Program-made: the position numbers and the translations under genes
Notes under the pieces: generated by a model
What the model was told of the DNA's origin: nothing
Database searches by the model: none
Seen by the model: only the letters and a program-made list of their open reading frames with translations
From: Endomychus coccineus
Taxonomy: Eukaryota; Arthropoda; Insecta; Coleoptera; Endomychidae
Direction of reading: 5' to 3'
Length of the DNA: 64,000 nucleotides
Assembly (NCBI GenBank): GCA_958510875.1
Contig: OY294069.1
Coordinates: 7,015,205 to 7,079,204 of the forward strand
Shown: positions 33,595-45,454 of the stretch, one piece after another
How the letters are laid out: each line of letters starts with the position of its first letter
How positions within the stretch are numbered: the stretch's first letter is position 1

Positions 33595-35980
33595 TCAAAG
33601 GATGCAGTAACTTAATTTTTTCTAAATGCAATTCCATCAATTTTCCAGCACAATATCATCGCCATCAACGGTTGGTTTTGTAGACAACATAAAATAGAGC
33701 TTCATGCTCACTGTTCGTGTCCTCGTTTTCATTTCCAAGAGTTTGATTTGCCGATGGGCGTTACGGGATGTTAAGAAGTTTCTAAGTTATGCTAGAGGTG
33801 ATGCAGTTTTATGCGCATTATCCGGGAGATGTTTATGGGATGTGATAAGTTCATTAATTCCATTCAAGTTGCCACATAACAATATTCGTGGCGCAAAGTT
33901 TTGCAGACAAGTGCTTTAAATTCTGGATGTTTTTTGGAGGAAGGGGATAATTCTACAGAGATTTGTAGCGCGGAACATACTTTTATCTTTCCCCGGGAAA
34001 GAAATTTGTAAGATTACAGATCATGCATATACCTGCTTCCCAGTAATGGCAGGATCTTTCTCCTCGTTACGATAAATTACCGCACAAGTTTGCGGTTATG
34101 GCGGCTCGCCTTTGAGTCGACAATTTATGAGAATTTTATTTACAGTGACGCTTTCTTTGCCAGTTGGACCGTTTTAGATAATTTCGTCCGGGTGAAATAT
34201 GCTCGCCTCTTCTCTCCTGCACTTGGCGCTTGGCTGGATGGACTGGAACTTTTTAAGTTATGCAAGTCGGGCAATAAGAATAAAAGTTGACAGCTAATCT
34301 CGCAGCGACTTCCGCCTTTATCCTACGGGGAAATTCTTCAACTTCTTCAATTTTGCATCTGAAAGACATTTTCTCTCAATCGCGGAACGATTTCATCTAG
34401 AAGTTGAACAATTTAAAATAACTATCGGATATCCTAAAGGTGTGCTATTGCGTCGAATAGAAATATTTTCATCATATTTTCTATATAATTTCAACCAACG
34501 TATCAAGAAATCTACCATAAACAATGCCATCCAACTGAAAATAATGAACAAGTCGGAGAACCTAACTGGATATCTTGGAATTCTCAATAAAATACGTCAT
34601 TACGAACTACTGGTAGCCTTATGACATACTATACCAAAGCTGAACTAGTAGATGCTGTTAATAAGTCGAGTAACCAAATACTCACGTTCCATTAGAGAAC
34701 TATGGAGGAAAAAAATTTGATCGCCATTACAACAACAAATTACATACCAGTATCTCTAACTCAGCAAACGCTAAATGATAAGTAGTCTGCTCAACTTTCA
34801 TTATCCTTTGAAGGAGATTCATGTCGCTTCTGAATGGAGGAATTTAATAAAAGAAAAACGAAAAAGATTGGAGACATCTAACAAAGTTCCAAGCGTCTCA
34901 AAGATACTAAAGCCATTAGATTTCACTATTCTTCATTCATGCACCAATCTAAGGAATCATTTTGTTTCCAATTAAGAATATAACCTAACCTAAATTATTC
35001 AACGTTTATCGTTGAACGTGAGAAAATGTAAGGACGAAATGGATTATTCCAAATCATATTTATTATCGCACGTGTGGTAAGAACGTATTATCGCAGATAT
35101 GCGGTTGAAATGTATTACCGCATATGCGGTCTTATTACTACGATGGCGAGATCCGAGAATTGCCAATATATTTCTTACAGTTTTTGCAAAGATTTTCTTG
35201 ACAGTCCTATATCAGAGGTCCGGTTGATTTATGTAACGGCACGGTCGGAATTCGGTCTGATTTTTAAGTCGTCGTATTTCTCGCAAATCTCTTCCGGTTA
35301 AACAAAAAATCTGTCGAGCACATAAATCCTAATAGCGAAATAATTGCGCTACACTGACGTTTGTTACATTGAATCTACAGTCTATTCTTGAGATAATTGC
35401 GACAGAATAACCAGATAATAAAGGCATAAACTACCACGCTCATCAAAGACCTGTCGGTCCAAAATATGATCAACTGTTGTCCTGATTCTTCATTTTCATA
35501 ATGTAGCTGATCCCACTCTGAAGATATATCTGATACAATGAAATTTGAGACACGTTATTGCTCTTTTTCCAGTGTCAAAGATCAAGTCGGCAATACCGTC
35601 ATGTGTTATCTTCACCGCCCGCCCTTACTCTAACTGGCTATATTTTTACTGATTCGCTTTGTTCCAGCTTATCTGCGTATGCCTTTAGGTACTTAATTTG
35701 ACCAAAAGGGAAAAACGACGGAAACTACAAGTTTTAATGTTATATCGTGCCTCTGACGGAAAATCTACTGGGTAAAAAAAGGTCAACGTTAAACAAAACA
35801 GCAAGTTCCGATGAGATGTTAATCTCATCTAGGATCAGAAAATCATGTATTTGTAAGATCTACATTGATGCAAAAATTCTGTACTCACTATAGGTACTTA
35901 TTCACTGAGTAATAAATCTGGAGGAACCTATTTGGACAATATCTAACAAGTTAGTAAACTGTTCGAGGGTTCGAGGGTTC
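33595..35980. other. No recognisable gene
   Basis: Short frames at 33704-33919, 34090-34290 and others show no signature. A small triplet repeat at 35061 is listed separately. Confidence 0.4.
35061..35142 (+). repeat. Three-unit short tandem repeat with TATTATCGCA/TATTACCGCA starts
   Basis: Units begin at 35061, 35086 and 35113 (period 25-27). Each has a TATTAYCGCA start and a GTGTGG or ATGCGG segment. Confidence 0.6.
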
Positions 35981-35983
35981 ACT

Positions 35984-36113
35984 GGATACACTATAACACT
36001 ATAAATAAGAAATAATCACCCTTATCCACTAAAAATACTGTTAAAGTACTGAGGACCTATACTCTGATGTAAAAAAATGTACTTTTAGTGACTGAGGGTG
36101 ATTATTTCTTATT
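35984..36113. repeat. Foldback repeat, copy 2
   Basis: Arms AATAAGAAATAATCACCCT (from 36005) and its inverse (ending about 36112) flank a degenerate middle. Upstream GGATACACTATAAC is shared with the copy at 17023. The inner hairpin of copy 1 is lost. Confidence 0.75.
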
Positions 36114-36344
36114 AGGTAGTATTTTGTTTATTTGTTAATTATTACATTGGTTGGTATCGCCATCTTGGCACTAGGGTACTAATATCACCCGCGACTTGAA
36201 TGAAGTACGAGATGTTCATCTAGTCTATATTTTACATTGCATTGGGTTCTCTTATTGAGACATTCACTCACGGGTAGATAGCGTTGGATGCTCCGGTCTC
36301 CCTAGTACTTTTGTCAATGGGGTATTTATACCCCGGCAGAGATT

Positions 36345-36410
36345 TCGATCGATATCACTGCATCTCAATCCGCCGATGAGCTCGAGAGAGTGGAACAGCT
36401 GTCCAGAAAT
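36345..36410 (+). repeat. Hammerhead-like dispersed repeat, degenerate
   Basis: After a TTCGATCGATATCACTG arm come CCGATGAG, the hairpin CTC-GAGA-GAG, TGGAAC, AGCT and GTC (ending 36403). Two core substitutions (CCGATGAG for CTGATGAG, TGGAAC for CGAAAC) suggest it is inactive. It abuts the next element at 36413. Confidence 0.5.
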
Positions 36411-36412
36411 AC

Positions 36413-37371
36413 CGGGATATCAAAAATTATCTTGGTCAAGGGTAGTTGTGGAATCTCAAACGTGTGTTTTACTTTACTTTTGAAATAATTATGTCATGAT
36501 TAATTTGAAGTTTCTAAAAGTGCGAAATTTCCCAATTTTATACGAATATTGTAACACTCAGAAGTCTTTAGCGCTTTGGACTCCGGGATTTTCACGTGGC
36601 CTATCGGAATTAGAAGGTTCGAATTATATAAAAACATAATTGCATGAACGCCAAACGTCCTATGTAATTAGCTACAAACGAAATCATTTTGACATATGCC
36701 TCAAAGAGCTCGCTGCGCGTATGTTAGAGTTTATACATTTTACCTCGGTCTTGTTAATTTGGGGCCGTTTCTTGCCCCGTGCGACGGGCGCCAGCTATAA
36801 TAAAGTGTTTAAGGCTATGGGCGGCTAGCTTTTACCAGCTTCGTGTATATTTTAGTCGCGAGAAAATTCCCTTTGGTACGTCGCACGTTAGACGTGCGTA
36901 GCTGAGATCTGGAATAGCTCAAACTGTTTAAATTAAATTTTCCTATTTAATGGACATTTATCGAAAAAAGAAGGGCCGTCGGGCACGGTCCGACACTAAA
37001 TCTAACTACATGGAGCGAAAACGGCACGCGAAAAGTCGTCGTGAAGCCGTATTAGGTACAACCAGTTTGCACTTTTTAACTCGCGTGCTACGGGCTTCTC
37101 ACGTGAACGCCATTCGATTTACGGAAAATTAACTATTTCGGAACAGTTTTCGACCCGGATTGTGACCGTTGCGACCTTGTAAAAGGTTCGAAGTTAACAT
37201 AATTATTTCATAATATGTAGTTCATTATTGTTTTACGACTGAAATAAATAGGTATGAAATGTGTAGGTTATTGATGATGTCAGTGTGACAGTGGCATAAT
37301 TATTTCAAACGTAAAGTTAAGACACACGTTATAGATTCCACAACCACCCTTGACCAACATAATTTTTGATA
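36413..37371 (+). mobile_element. CCGGGATATC-ended element, copy 1
   Basis: The left end CCGGGATATCAAAAATTATC continues into TTGGTCAAGGGTAGTTGTGG. The right end is its inverse but has lost the last GATATCCCGG bases. The interior is homologous to the minus strand of 61440-62215 (about 85-90% in the blocks compared). It is GC-richer than its flanks and has about 190 bp extra near the right end. There is no transposase. A short frame (36640-36828) is shared with copy 2, but most differences change amino acids, so it is probably not a conserved gene. Confidence 0.75.
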
Positions 37372-37457
37372 GTTGCAGTGTTACTGTCCATTTAGAAAAA
37401 CTAATACCTATGGCAATGAAATTAACTAGTTATTGATGAAATTACATTTTATCGAAG

Positions 37458-38105
37458 TCAAGTGGGGCTATCGAATCGAGCGAGGATAGTCAGGTCGGGT
37501 CGGTTCAATATCGTCAACAGTACAAGGCCTGAACGCTTGATCGTGACGTCACAATACAGAGGCGAGACCCCCACGCAATTTGATAAAGCGACCATTGGCT
37601 CCGGTCCGATAGGGGCGTCGGACGACCCTCGCCTGGACAGGAAGTCGGATATTTCATTTCCTTCAACTCCATTGTGTCCATGCACCCAGATGAGTTGAAC
37701 TTTATTTCTCCTGGCTAGTTCAGCTAGTGTATCTCTGCATTCTTTGACAAGCCTTGATGTGACTCTGGGTGATTTGAGAGCTCCCAGAGCCGACTGGCTG
37801 TCACTGCAAAAATATATATGCGCCTATTTACGGTTTCTTCTCAGGTTTTCCATGGCACAAGTCAATATTGCGTTGACCTCCACCTGAAAAACCTTTCAGT
37901 AAGCGACTAGTCACTGGGTAGTGATCTTTTGTCTTTTTACGTACACTCCCGCCCCAGGAGCCTGACCTACCTTAGACCCATCTGTGAACCATATGAGCCC
38001 ACCTGGTGGCAGTAGAGTAAGAGTTTCGTTATTCCAATCTCCTCTATCCGGGAGGATTTTGGGAGAAGTGAGACATATAGCTGGAATCATGCCCTCTTTC
38101 TCCAT
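37458..38105 (-). pseudogene. LINE-encoded RNase H domain remnant
   Basis: Minus strand from 38105: LPPGGLIWFTDGSKVGQAPGAGVYV contains the first catalytic Asp (TDGSK). After a stop and frameshift come FQVEVNAILTCAMENLRRN (second acidic residue), IYFCSDSQSALGAL (third Asp), then RNKVQLIWVHGHNGVEGNEISDFLSRRGS (the His loop and final acidic site). The frame then runs to 37458 as an unassigned tail. This order is RNase H as found at the end of ORF2 in I/R1-like and some Jockey-related LINEs, where it removes RNA during target-primed reverse transcription. Two or more frame breaks make it inactive. The RT that should precede it is absent. Confidence 0.88.
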
Positions 38106-38439
38106 TTCTAGTACGAGGCATTTACAGATTACCTCACTTGAAATCGCACTATAGGGGTATTGCCAGAGTTACAAGGAAACTAATGATTTGAGTATTTGTA
38201 TTTTCTTCTTACCCTCTCTACAATATAATTTTCGACAAGCCCTAAGCTGTTTCAAGTGTTAAAGGAGTTGGTAAGATCAATTTCAATTGATTCCTGAAAC
38301 CAGCGTATCTTAATTTTTTTGGTTCATTCATAATATTATCATAAGTTTCATGAATACAGTTTTCTTCATCGATTATCAATCAGATCTTTATGGTTTTCTT
38401 TGGTTCAGAGAATAATTATAGTAAGTTACTGAATTGGTC

Positions 38440-38720
38440 CTCAAGAATTGTGTATGTGCTGTTTTCATAACAAAAATTAGTTAGAGTGTACTTTCCTCTA
38501 TCCATTTGGGAACTGACGAAGGTACAATTTATAGGGGCCCACAATACTCAATAATTTCATTAATAATATATCATATTTTTTCCATGTATTTTTTCCAGTC
38601 GATATTAATGATTGCTTCCTTGATAGCTTGATAATTGGCATTTAGAAAATCAAAAGATGCATGGCGATTTATTGATATAGTCAAATTTAGTTGAGATAGA
38701 GAATTGTTAAGCTCGGGATG
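38440..38720 (-). pseudogene. LINE ORF2 linker fragment
   Basis: The minus strand near 38680-38580 reads RHASFDFLNANYQAIKEAIINIDWKK. The H-x-x-(F/Y)-(D/N)-F-x-x-A-(N/D)-Y...I-x-x-IDW pattern is characteristic of the segment after the endonuclease domain of Jockey-type ORF2. About 100 bases further on, VPKWIEE may be the PxWxxxx motif that follows. There is no catalytic domain. It lies on the same strand as the RNase H remnant, but the RT between them is missing, so common origin is uncertain. Confidence 0.55.
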
Positions 38721-38759
38721 ATGCATGTCTCTCTATAGTTAAATAGAGGGCCATGGTGA

Positions 38760-39435
38760 ATTACATTTTATCAGGAGTTTTTTTTCTAAATCTACAAACC
38801 TCCCTGACATCGATACATGAACTGAACTACAATCTGTTTATAATTACAGATTCCATTCTTGGATGCTCTATATCCATTTCCAACAAGCGAGTACAAATCG
38901 CGTTCACACCAAGTATCTGGCAAAATAAAAAAGACTAGGGTCTCTGACGTTTGTATTCTAACGAGTTATGGCCGATTCTAATTAACAGAGTTAAACGCGA
39001 GCGAGTGTAAAGAGAACGTTTCAAGATTATGCTACAATCCAATAACCATAGTTGACAGTCGTGTTTTCGGTTTGCAGTTTTAGCTGACTGTACGTCTCCG
39101 GAAAACCGGAGACGCCTCGTTCGCAAGTCTTAATGGGAATGTCTCCCGCATGCATCGCCGCCAACTCTATAGAAATCTGAAATGACAATTTCATAGTTCA
39201 TCTCAAAAATTACACGGTTCACAGGTGAAATCATTCGCAAACTCTGATTATCGAATCGACAGTAACTAACAATCTTAACACATACAGTTAATGCCAGTGA
39301 GCGATATGAAGATTTAATTCTATGTGAGAAAATCTATGGCGCACAACCGCCTCTCCTCAATGTCTAGAAACGTTTCTCTGGAAGGTTTATTTCCCAACAG
39401 ATTTTTTTACATTGTTAGATGGTAGACATAAAGGG
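38760..39435. other. No recognisable gene
   Basis: Short frames only; nothing recognisable. Confidence 0.4.
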
Positions 39436-39439
39436 TGTC

Positions 39440-39590
39440 CTGTAAATTCTACAAATACAGTTCTTCGAAAATACATTTCTTCGAAAAGCAGTTCTTCGAA
39501 AACCAATTCTTCGAATTACCCGTTCTTTGAAAACCCTATTTTTCCAAGGACAGTTCTTCAAAGATAAAATTCTTCGAAAAATAATATTGA
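39440..39590. repeat. TTCTTCGAAAA tandem repeat
   Basis: Seven to nine copies of a 15-19-base unit with a TTCTTCGAAAA core, degrading rightward. The TTCGAA palindrome recurs in phase. Confidence 0.8.
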
Positions 39591-39594
39591 ACCA

Positions 39595-41570
39595 CAAGAG
39601 GGTAGACAGGATACGACTACAAAATATAAATGGGTGAAACAACACAAGAGAATGGGTGTTGTGTGTGTGAGATCGGAATACTTTCATCTACATTAGCGTC
39701 TGATTGAGTCCATGATTTTTTCTTCTCGGCCTACGAGCTGTCAAAGTGGGACCTTTTTTGACACCAGAAACATATTTTTCTTAGAGGGTGGGAGGGGGTG
39801 GAATGGATTAGGTATTAACTAACATCACATTAAAGGGAAGGTTCTAACCTTTTCAGAACTCAAATATACATCCATTTTCGATTCAATGCAACTGAGTTCA
39901 AGTGATGCGTTTTTCCACTCGAACTGATGGGCGATTTTCTCTAAAATTATCAATTCAATTCATGCTACGTGATACTAGACTACGTTAAAAGATCATATGA
40001 CGCATCACGAACCTGAAAATATGAAGTTATTGAAGTTGAAAGTTGAAATTACAGTTTTTAGGCCTTAAAAAAATGGTTCTTTTCGCCAATATATCTGTCG
40101 AAAACTGGATGCGGCAACTGAACTGCATTAAATTCCTTGTGTTTGAATGTAATAATGTCTATCAAGTGTCAAACATCCCGTTATTGTAGAACAGTGTTGA
40201 GAAACCTCTCAAAAATTGAGGAAAAACTTCAAAAAACACATTTTGGGCTTGATGCACCTCTAAATATAAGCCGATTTGTTTCAAATTTGGGGGACCTGAA
40301 TGAATTTGAACGGGAAATGATATACTCGAAGAAGAGCGAAATGAAAAAATATCGATTTTTTTTGGCACACCCTAATCTACATGCTGTGCATTACCCGGAA
40401 GTAGGTAGAGGTATTTTGATGAGACAGTTACAGCTTGTACACGCTGTGCTTTACCCGGAAGTAGGAGCTGTAACTATGATACGGGGTTGCGTTAGGATAG
40501 TTCATGGACGATAGATTGTTTATTACCGCATCAAGGCTCACCCTTAAATGTTTACTTGAGATTAACTATTTGTTGTAATAGTTAGCCAGTTTCCCCAGGT
40601 CGAGGGTTATTTGTTATAGATAATTTCATTCAATAATTATTCTTACTGTGCATTTTCATGAATAAATTTGATATTGGGAGCTTTCCGTTTGGTTACTTAC
40701 AAGGAAGTGTAAATTTCTGCTGAGATGTAACCAATCATCAATTGCAATTGAATCGTGCGAGCCTAATACTATTCATTCTGCCCTAATGGGCCCTGGTTAG
40801 TTACTCCACGGAGGCCACCTGTGACAAGGCTATCCATAGATAGTACTGTGATAAGCTTTGTGGTGAGGACCCTAGCAGAAGTTCTCCCTGAGAAATGATC
40901 TTCATTTTTAATCTGGCGTCCGAAAAACCGAAATGAGTCAATTGGATCCAGATCTGGAGAAGGAAAATATTCATCATAAGAATACAGAATATTTCTGATG
41001 TTCTAGACATTAGTTGTTTCATCTTTTCAGTTTTGCTCTTGTTTATTGCCTGCATTAACTTATTTCATATTAATTAGCCTAATCACCATAACGATTCTAG
41101 TTCATTCAAGAATAACATCCGTTCCCATATCAAATGTTCGTGCATAATCGCATATGTTTAAGTTGAAGGTTGAGAAGAAGATAAACCATACGGTATGCAA
41201 GTTTGCATGGAATCAAATATTAATCGAATTCCCCAAGCGATATTTATACGGTGCGGAACTTACTGTTATTTTATTGAATAAACACATAAGTGTTTTCGAC
41301 GACATGGTGGGCTATTAAGAAAACCGAACAACCCCCGTAATATCTTTATTTATATCGAGAATTAGGGTACCGTGCGGTTCGTTTAGGAGGTATTTTATCA
41401 AGTTGGCTATAAGTAATTCCAGCGGTCAGGCACGAAATTGGTGGCAAACTAAAGTGTTCAACTACATCTGCGTTTAATGAAAACCATAGGCAGTTTATGC
41501 AGAAGATTTACCGGAAGCGTTCTAATAATGTCGTATCGCACACTCAGTTTCTGCAAGTTCTCCATGGCGA
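39595..41570. other. No recognisable gene; one short duplicated segment
   Basis: At 40378-40470 a unit with GCTGTGCATTACCCGGAAGT repeats once, about 60 bases later, as GCTGTGCTTTACCCGGAAGT. Nearby are inverse AGTTACAGCT/AGCTGTAACT arms. The frame at 40137-40514 runs through this and is not convincing. Confidence 0.4.
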
Positions 41571-41574
41571 TCTC

Positions 41575-41960
41575 TCCAATTTTAGGCATCGTAGTCTAAT
41601 GTAAATACTAATTTCGGATACGAATTCCTCATTCTCAAAGACATATTGAAATGCAGTTTCATCTTTTTCTATTCTTACCCATTTGCAAAAATCGAAAATT
41701 AGAAAAATGTCTGATGATCGTTGAAACTCATTCTGAGGGATCTTAGAACAACTGATTCCAATTTTAGGTGTATTATTCTTGGAAGGAATGAACGATGGAT
41801 TGACCAGATCAGGTTTTTGGGACTGTGGTTTTGAACAAATCGATCATCCTCCATGCAGTCCAGATATAGTTTCCAGTGACTTTCGCTTGGAATTTGAAGT
41901 AACTTCGGGCATGTAGTTTCAGTGGTGACGAAGAGCTGAAGGTTGCAGTTTGGGTACATT
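41575..41960 (+). repeat. Satellite-like repeat unit
   Basis: It contains TCTAATGTAAATACTAATTT, ACGAATTCCTCATTCTCAAA, GCAGTTTCATCTTTTTC and a CTGATGATCGTTGAAACTCA block. The same blocks in the same order occur at 53.7-53.93 and 54.55-54.9 kb. Confidence 0.65.
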
Positions 41961-43265
41961 TAGAAGACAAACCAAAGGAATATTCTCTCGGGGATATTGA
42001 ATTGCTGGTGATCTAACAAGTGCATTGTGTCAGCGAGGATTATATTGGAAGAAAACATTTTCGGCGCTTCCCTCGTATATCTGTTTACTAATGATCATTC
42101 AACTGATTGGTCTACAAAAGCCAAGCAAAGTTTTAACTCATACTGTCACTACGTTCATGGCATTCGTCTTGGAATCATATGTCAATTTGAGCAAGTAGAA
42201 ATGGATGCAACTTATAGAGAGAAAACTGTTGTTGTTTTGGCATGATTTATTGTCGCCATATTTGACGGCGTTTTCTAACGGACTCGCCAGAAGAAATACT
42301 GGCGGTGGCCGGAAGTAAAACAGTACAAATGCAGCAACAAAACTTGGTTATTGAGATACAATCCATGAGTCTTGTCGTTCTTACCGAACTTTTAGATGAA
42401 CAATAAAGACCAGACTGAAAAGTTTAGCGTAGAAATGACGGCGACGTTCAAATCGCTTATTTCTTATTTTCTCAGAATAGCTTGTGTGTCAGAAAAACCA
42501 ATATTTATGAAAAAAGTTTCCATCCGCTATGTTTGGTCGTGTGTAATCTTTATATAGTGACTTACGGAGCGGTTTTCCACTATTTAATCGAACTGAAAGG
42601 ATTTAGCCGTCTTAAGGAATGCCTTTGTTCCTATTGTCATATCCCCCATTTACCTCTACCGGATTAGGAAACTGAAACAGTTCACCGAGTTCCTTGATCG
42701 TAAATAGAGAATACCGCGACATTCTAAATAAACCGGGAAGAATAATTATTACTTACTCAGTGTTAACGTGATGTATCAATACTCTTTCTGAATTCAAGCT
42801 GGAATTTATAGGATATATTCCAATGCATGCTCACAGAACCGAAATTTGTGTGGATAGGATGCTGAAAAAGAATGAATTCAAATTCAACTTCACTGACATT
42901 GATATCCATTCTTCAATGTTGACTGTCATTATGTAAATTTTTCACAGATGAAGACTCTCTCTTAGTTGTCATGAATCATAACTAAAAACACCTAAGAATA
43001 CCAGGCATGGTTTAATCTTCTTCCACCTTACGGCGCACGCCATTCAACTCATCCTACAAATTTAACTTTGAAGTGATCTTCAGGCAGCCTAATACACTTT
43101 ATATCGGCCAAAGAAGTTGGTATTTGAGAATGGCTGGAGGCTCGAAGTGCTGGTAAAAAGCAGTCAAGTCACCTTGATCTAGTTCACAAGAAAATACATA
43201 CACAAGCGGAAGAAGAAACATAAAAAATCTTCATAATACAATCAGAAAATCAGATTATCTTTACT
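41961..43265. other. No recognisable gene
   Basis: Unassigned AT-rich DNA. Confidence 0.4.
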
Positions 43266-43269
43266 ATTG

Positions 43270-43940
43270 CGAAGCTCAATGATGCAACATATCTAAAAAG
43301 TTAAAAGTTGTTCTACTGTTGGTTTCCTTAACCTTTTTCCACATAGCCACTGATTTTTCCGCCAAACTACCATCTGTTCTAACTTGATCCTTGTATTAGT
43401 TCCCAGTTATATCCCAGATGCGCTCAATTGGATTAAAAATATAATGGTACGAATGGGAAACGAAGCACTCGTAGGCCCTATTTTTCATATAAAATATCTC
43501 CTACGTATTGTGGCTATGGTTTAATCATTTCTACCAAGATCAAAAGCATTGTTTATTTCATAATGTAGTATATTATTCACACTTAATCATTCTTATATAT
43601 CACATTTCTTGGAGTGCTTGTCGGCAGTTTATTCATTATCCACGAAGATGGTGGAGGGTTCTTCTAAATTTGAAATTCAAACAATTTAAGATGTTGTTTC
43701 GAAACATTTCATCATGATAATCGACATATTTTCTTTTTGATGCACTATAGGAATAATTCTGTACAACCTGCATAAAGTATCTACCCACAATAAAGACCGC
43801 GTCACCAGCTTTCATCGTTTTCACAGTTCTAGTGCGAAATTTTTGCCAGGATTGCCAATGACCGACAGTACCATCTTCGAAGAACCATGTTTCGTCGAGT
43901 TGAACAAACAGACGTACTTCTCAATGTTTCAGTTTTATAC
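43270..43940 (-). pseudogene. IS630/Tc1-type DDE transposase remnant
   Basis: Minus strand from 43930: VQLDETWFFEDGTVGH holds the first catalytic Asp in the LDETW context of Tc1/IS630-type transposases. Then come QSWQKFRTRTVKTMKAGDAVFIVGR and, after a spacer, YVDYHDEMF, matching the D-Y-H-x-x-M-N block after the first strand of the fold. Further on (about 43470-43290) is FPFVPLYF, followed by NPIERIWDI, the conserved region around the last acidic residue, and a tail SVAMWKKVKE. The block with the second Asp is not recognised. Frame breaks and loss of the N-terminal DNA-binding domain make this a dead remnant. It is unlike the mariners in this window. Confidence 0.7.
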
Positions 43941-43944
43941 AGAG

Positions 43945-44170
43945 TGTTCCTTAATGATATGCGAATATTTTAAGGGGTGGTTCCTGGGTCAAATTTAAGT
44001 AAAAATGTTCCTATAAAACTGTCCTAAAACGCTCTGTTTTCGATATACAGGGAGGCAAAAATTTATTTTTTTAGGTTGTTTTCAAAAATCCAAAAAATGG
44101 TTCGAGATAAGTTTTGAGTCAGATTAATGTGACTTAGGAACACGCTTTTTCATTTAATAAGTTGTTTTAA
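43945..44170. repeat. Dispersed repeat-like block
   Basis: The block (GTGTTCCTTAATGATATGCG, AAACGCTCTGTTTTCGATAT) has the look of an interspersed insect repeat beside the transposase remnant and may be its flank. I cannot prove a second copy in this window. Confidence 0.3.
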
Positions 44171-45275
44171 ATTTTAATCAGTGTCGTAGTTATGGGTTAG
44201 CCTTACAGCAATTTTAACAACAACAAAATGGAAAAAAGGAACACCAGTATACCGATTTGTTTCTGTACCTTTGAAGTTCAATTTCAACAAAATTTAGATT
44301 CAAAACAAATTATGAACTGTTAACAGGGAACTGTCTAGTCAGTTTAATAAATCAACAATTTATATGGGCAACTCTGTAATGTGTTGCCAACTGTTGAAAT
44401 AGAATATACATGGTTCTTATTATTATTTAGGGAAATTGTTGCAGTGCATTGGCTATGAAAATAACTGAATATGACGTCATTTATTTGTTTGGGTGAACAG
44501 CGCATACATTCTATTACAGAAACAATTACGTTATTGATGAAAATATGGTACATATTTCCTTACATACCATCGTTTGTTGTGCTAAAAACTATCAACAATT
44601 CCTGACGCAAAACTAATTCCTATTAGAGCAGAACTGACATTTTTCCCTTGATTTATATGCATCACAGACGCTATAGAAGTCGAAGTTGAATGTAAATAAT
44701 ACTAGTGTAAACTAAATTGTTAACGAGCACCGGAGTGCTCGCTATTTCACAAATCCATTAAGGAGATAAAGAGGTACATTAAGAGGAAATGTACAACATA
44801 GGCCTAGTTCTACGGCTACAGGAAATCTTGATATAGCACTCCCTCATCAGTCATGTTCCTGCCACGAAATGCGGTTATAAGTGAAGGTTCCTAATAATTC
44901 CCATTACTACGATTCGAGTTTCGCAATGTTATTACAAGAGCAGCATATTTTCACGGCATTATAGAACCACCCCCGGTTCTGTGCTTTCAAATTCCTTTTC
45001 AATTAGATGCAAGTTAAAAGTTCGAAAATTGGCTTAACAATCCCTTTTTGTAAGAGAAACATGAACATTATTTAACAGTGAATGTTACAATTTGTGCTTC
45101 TTTCGATTAGAATTCCAATTTGATAATTATACAAGCATCATAATGAACAAGATAACCTTCATGTAGAAACTGTTACATAATAAGTCTTGATAGTTAATAA
45201 GAATTCAGAAATAACAATAATTATGCTTGATCTATCCCCCAAGAATTTTGTAGATTTCAAATCGATTTTATTATA
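44171..45275. other. No recognisable gene
   Basis: AT-rich unassigned DNA. Confidence 0.4.
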
Positions 45276-45454
45276 TAGGAGGGCAAGGTTAAAAGTTCCT
45301 GAAATATATAATAGATGGCAGCACAATCGAAAATCTCATGGGACATTTGTGATGTAACATCTTTAACTAGAACGCATTAAAACTTTCAGACCGATTTGTC
45401 ATTCTGTTCTGTTTTCACAACCATAGAGAACAAGCAATCTTGAATATTGTAAAT

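Noticed and set aside
36640..36828. 62-codon frame kept in both CCGGGATATC elements (partner 61796-61984 minus)
   Set aside because: By eye the two differ at 14 of 62 residues, and most nucleotide differences change the amino acid. That is the pattern expected from neutral drift of a shared repeat, not from a constrained protein.
39440..39590. Heat-shock-element array
   Set aside because: TTCTTCGAA lacks the two-base spacing between GAA and TTC blocks needed for the nGAAnnTTCn pattern. It reads better as a minisatellite.
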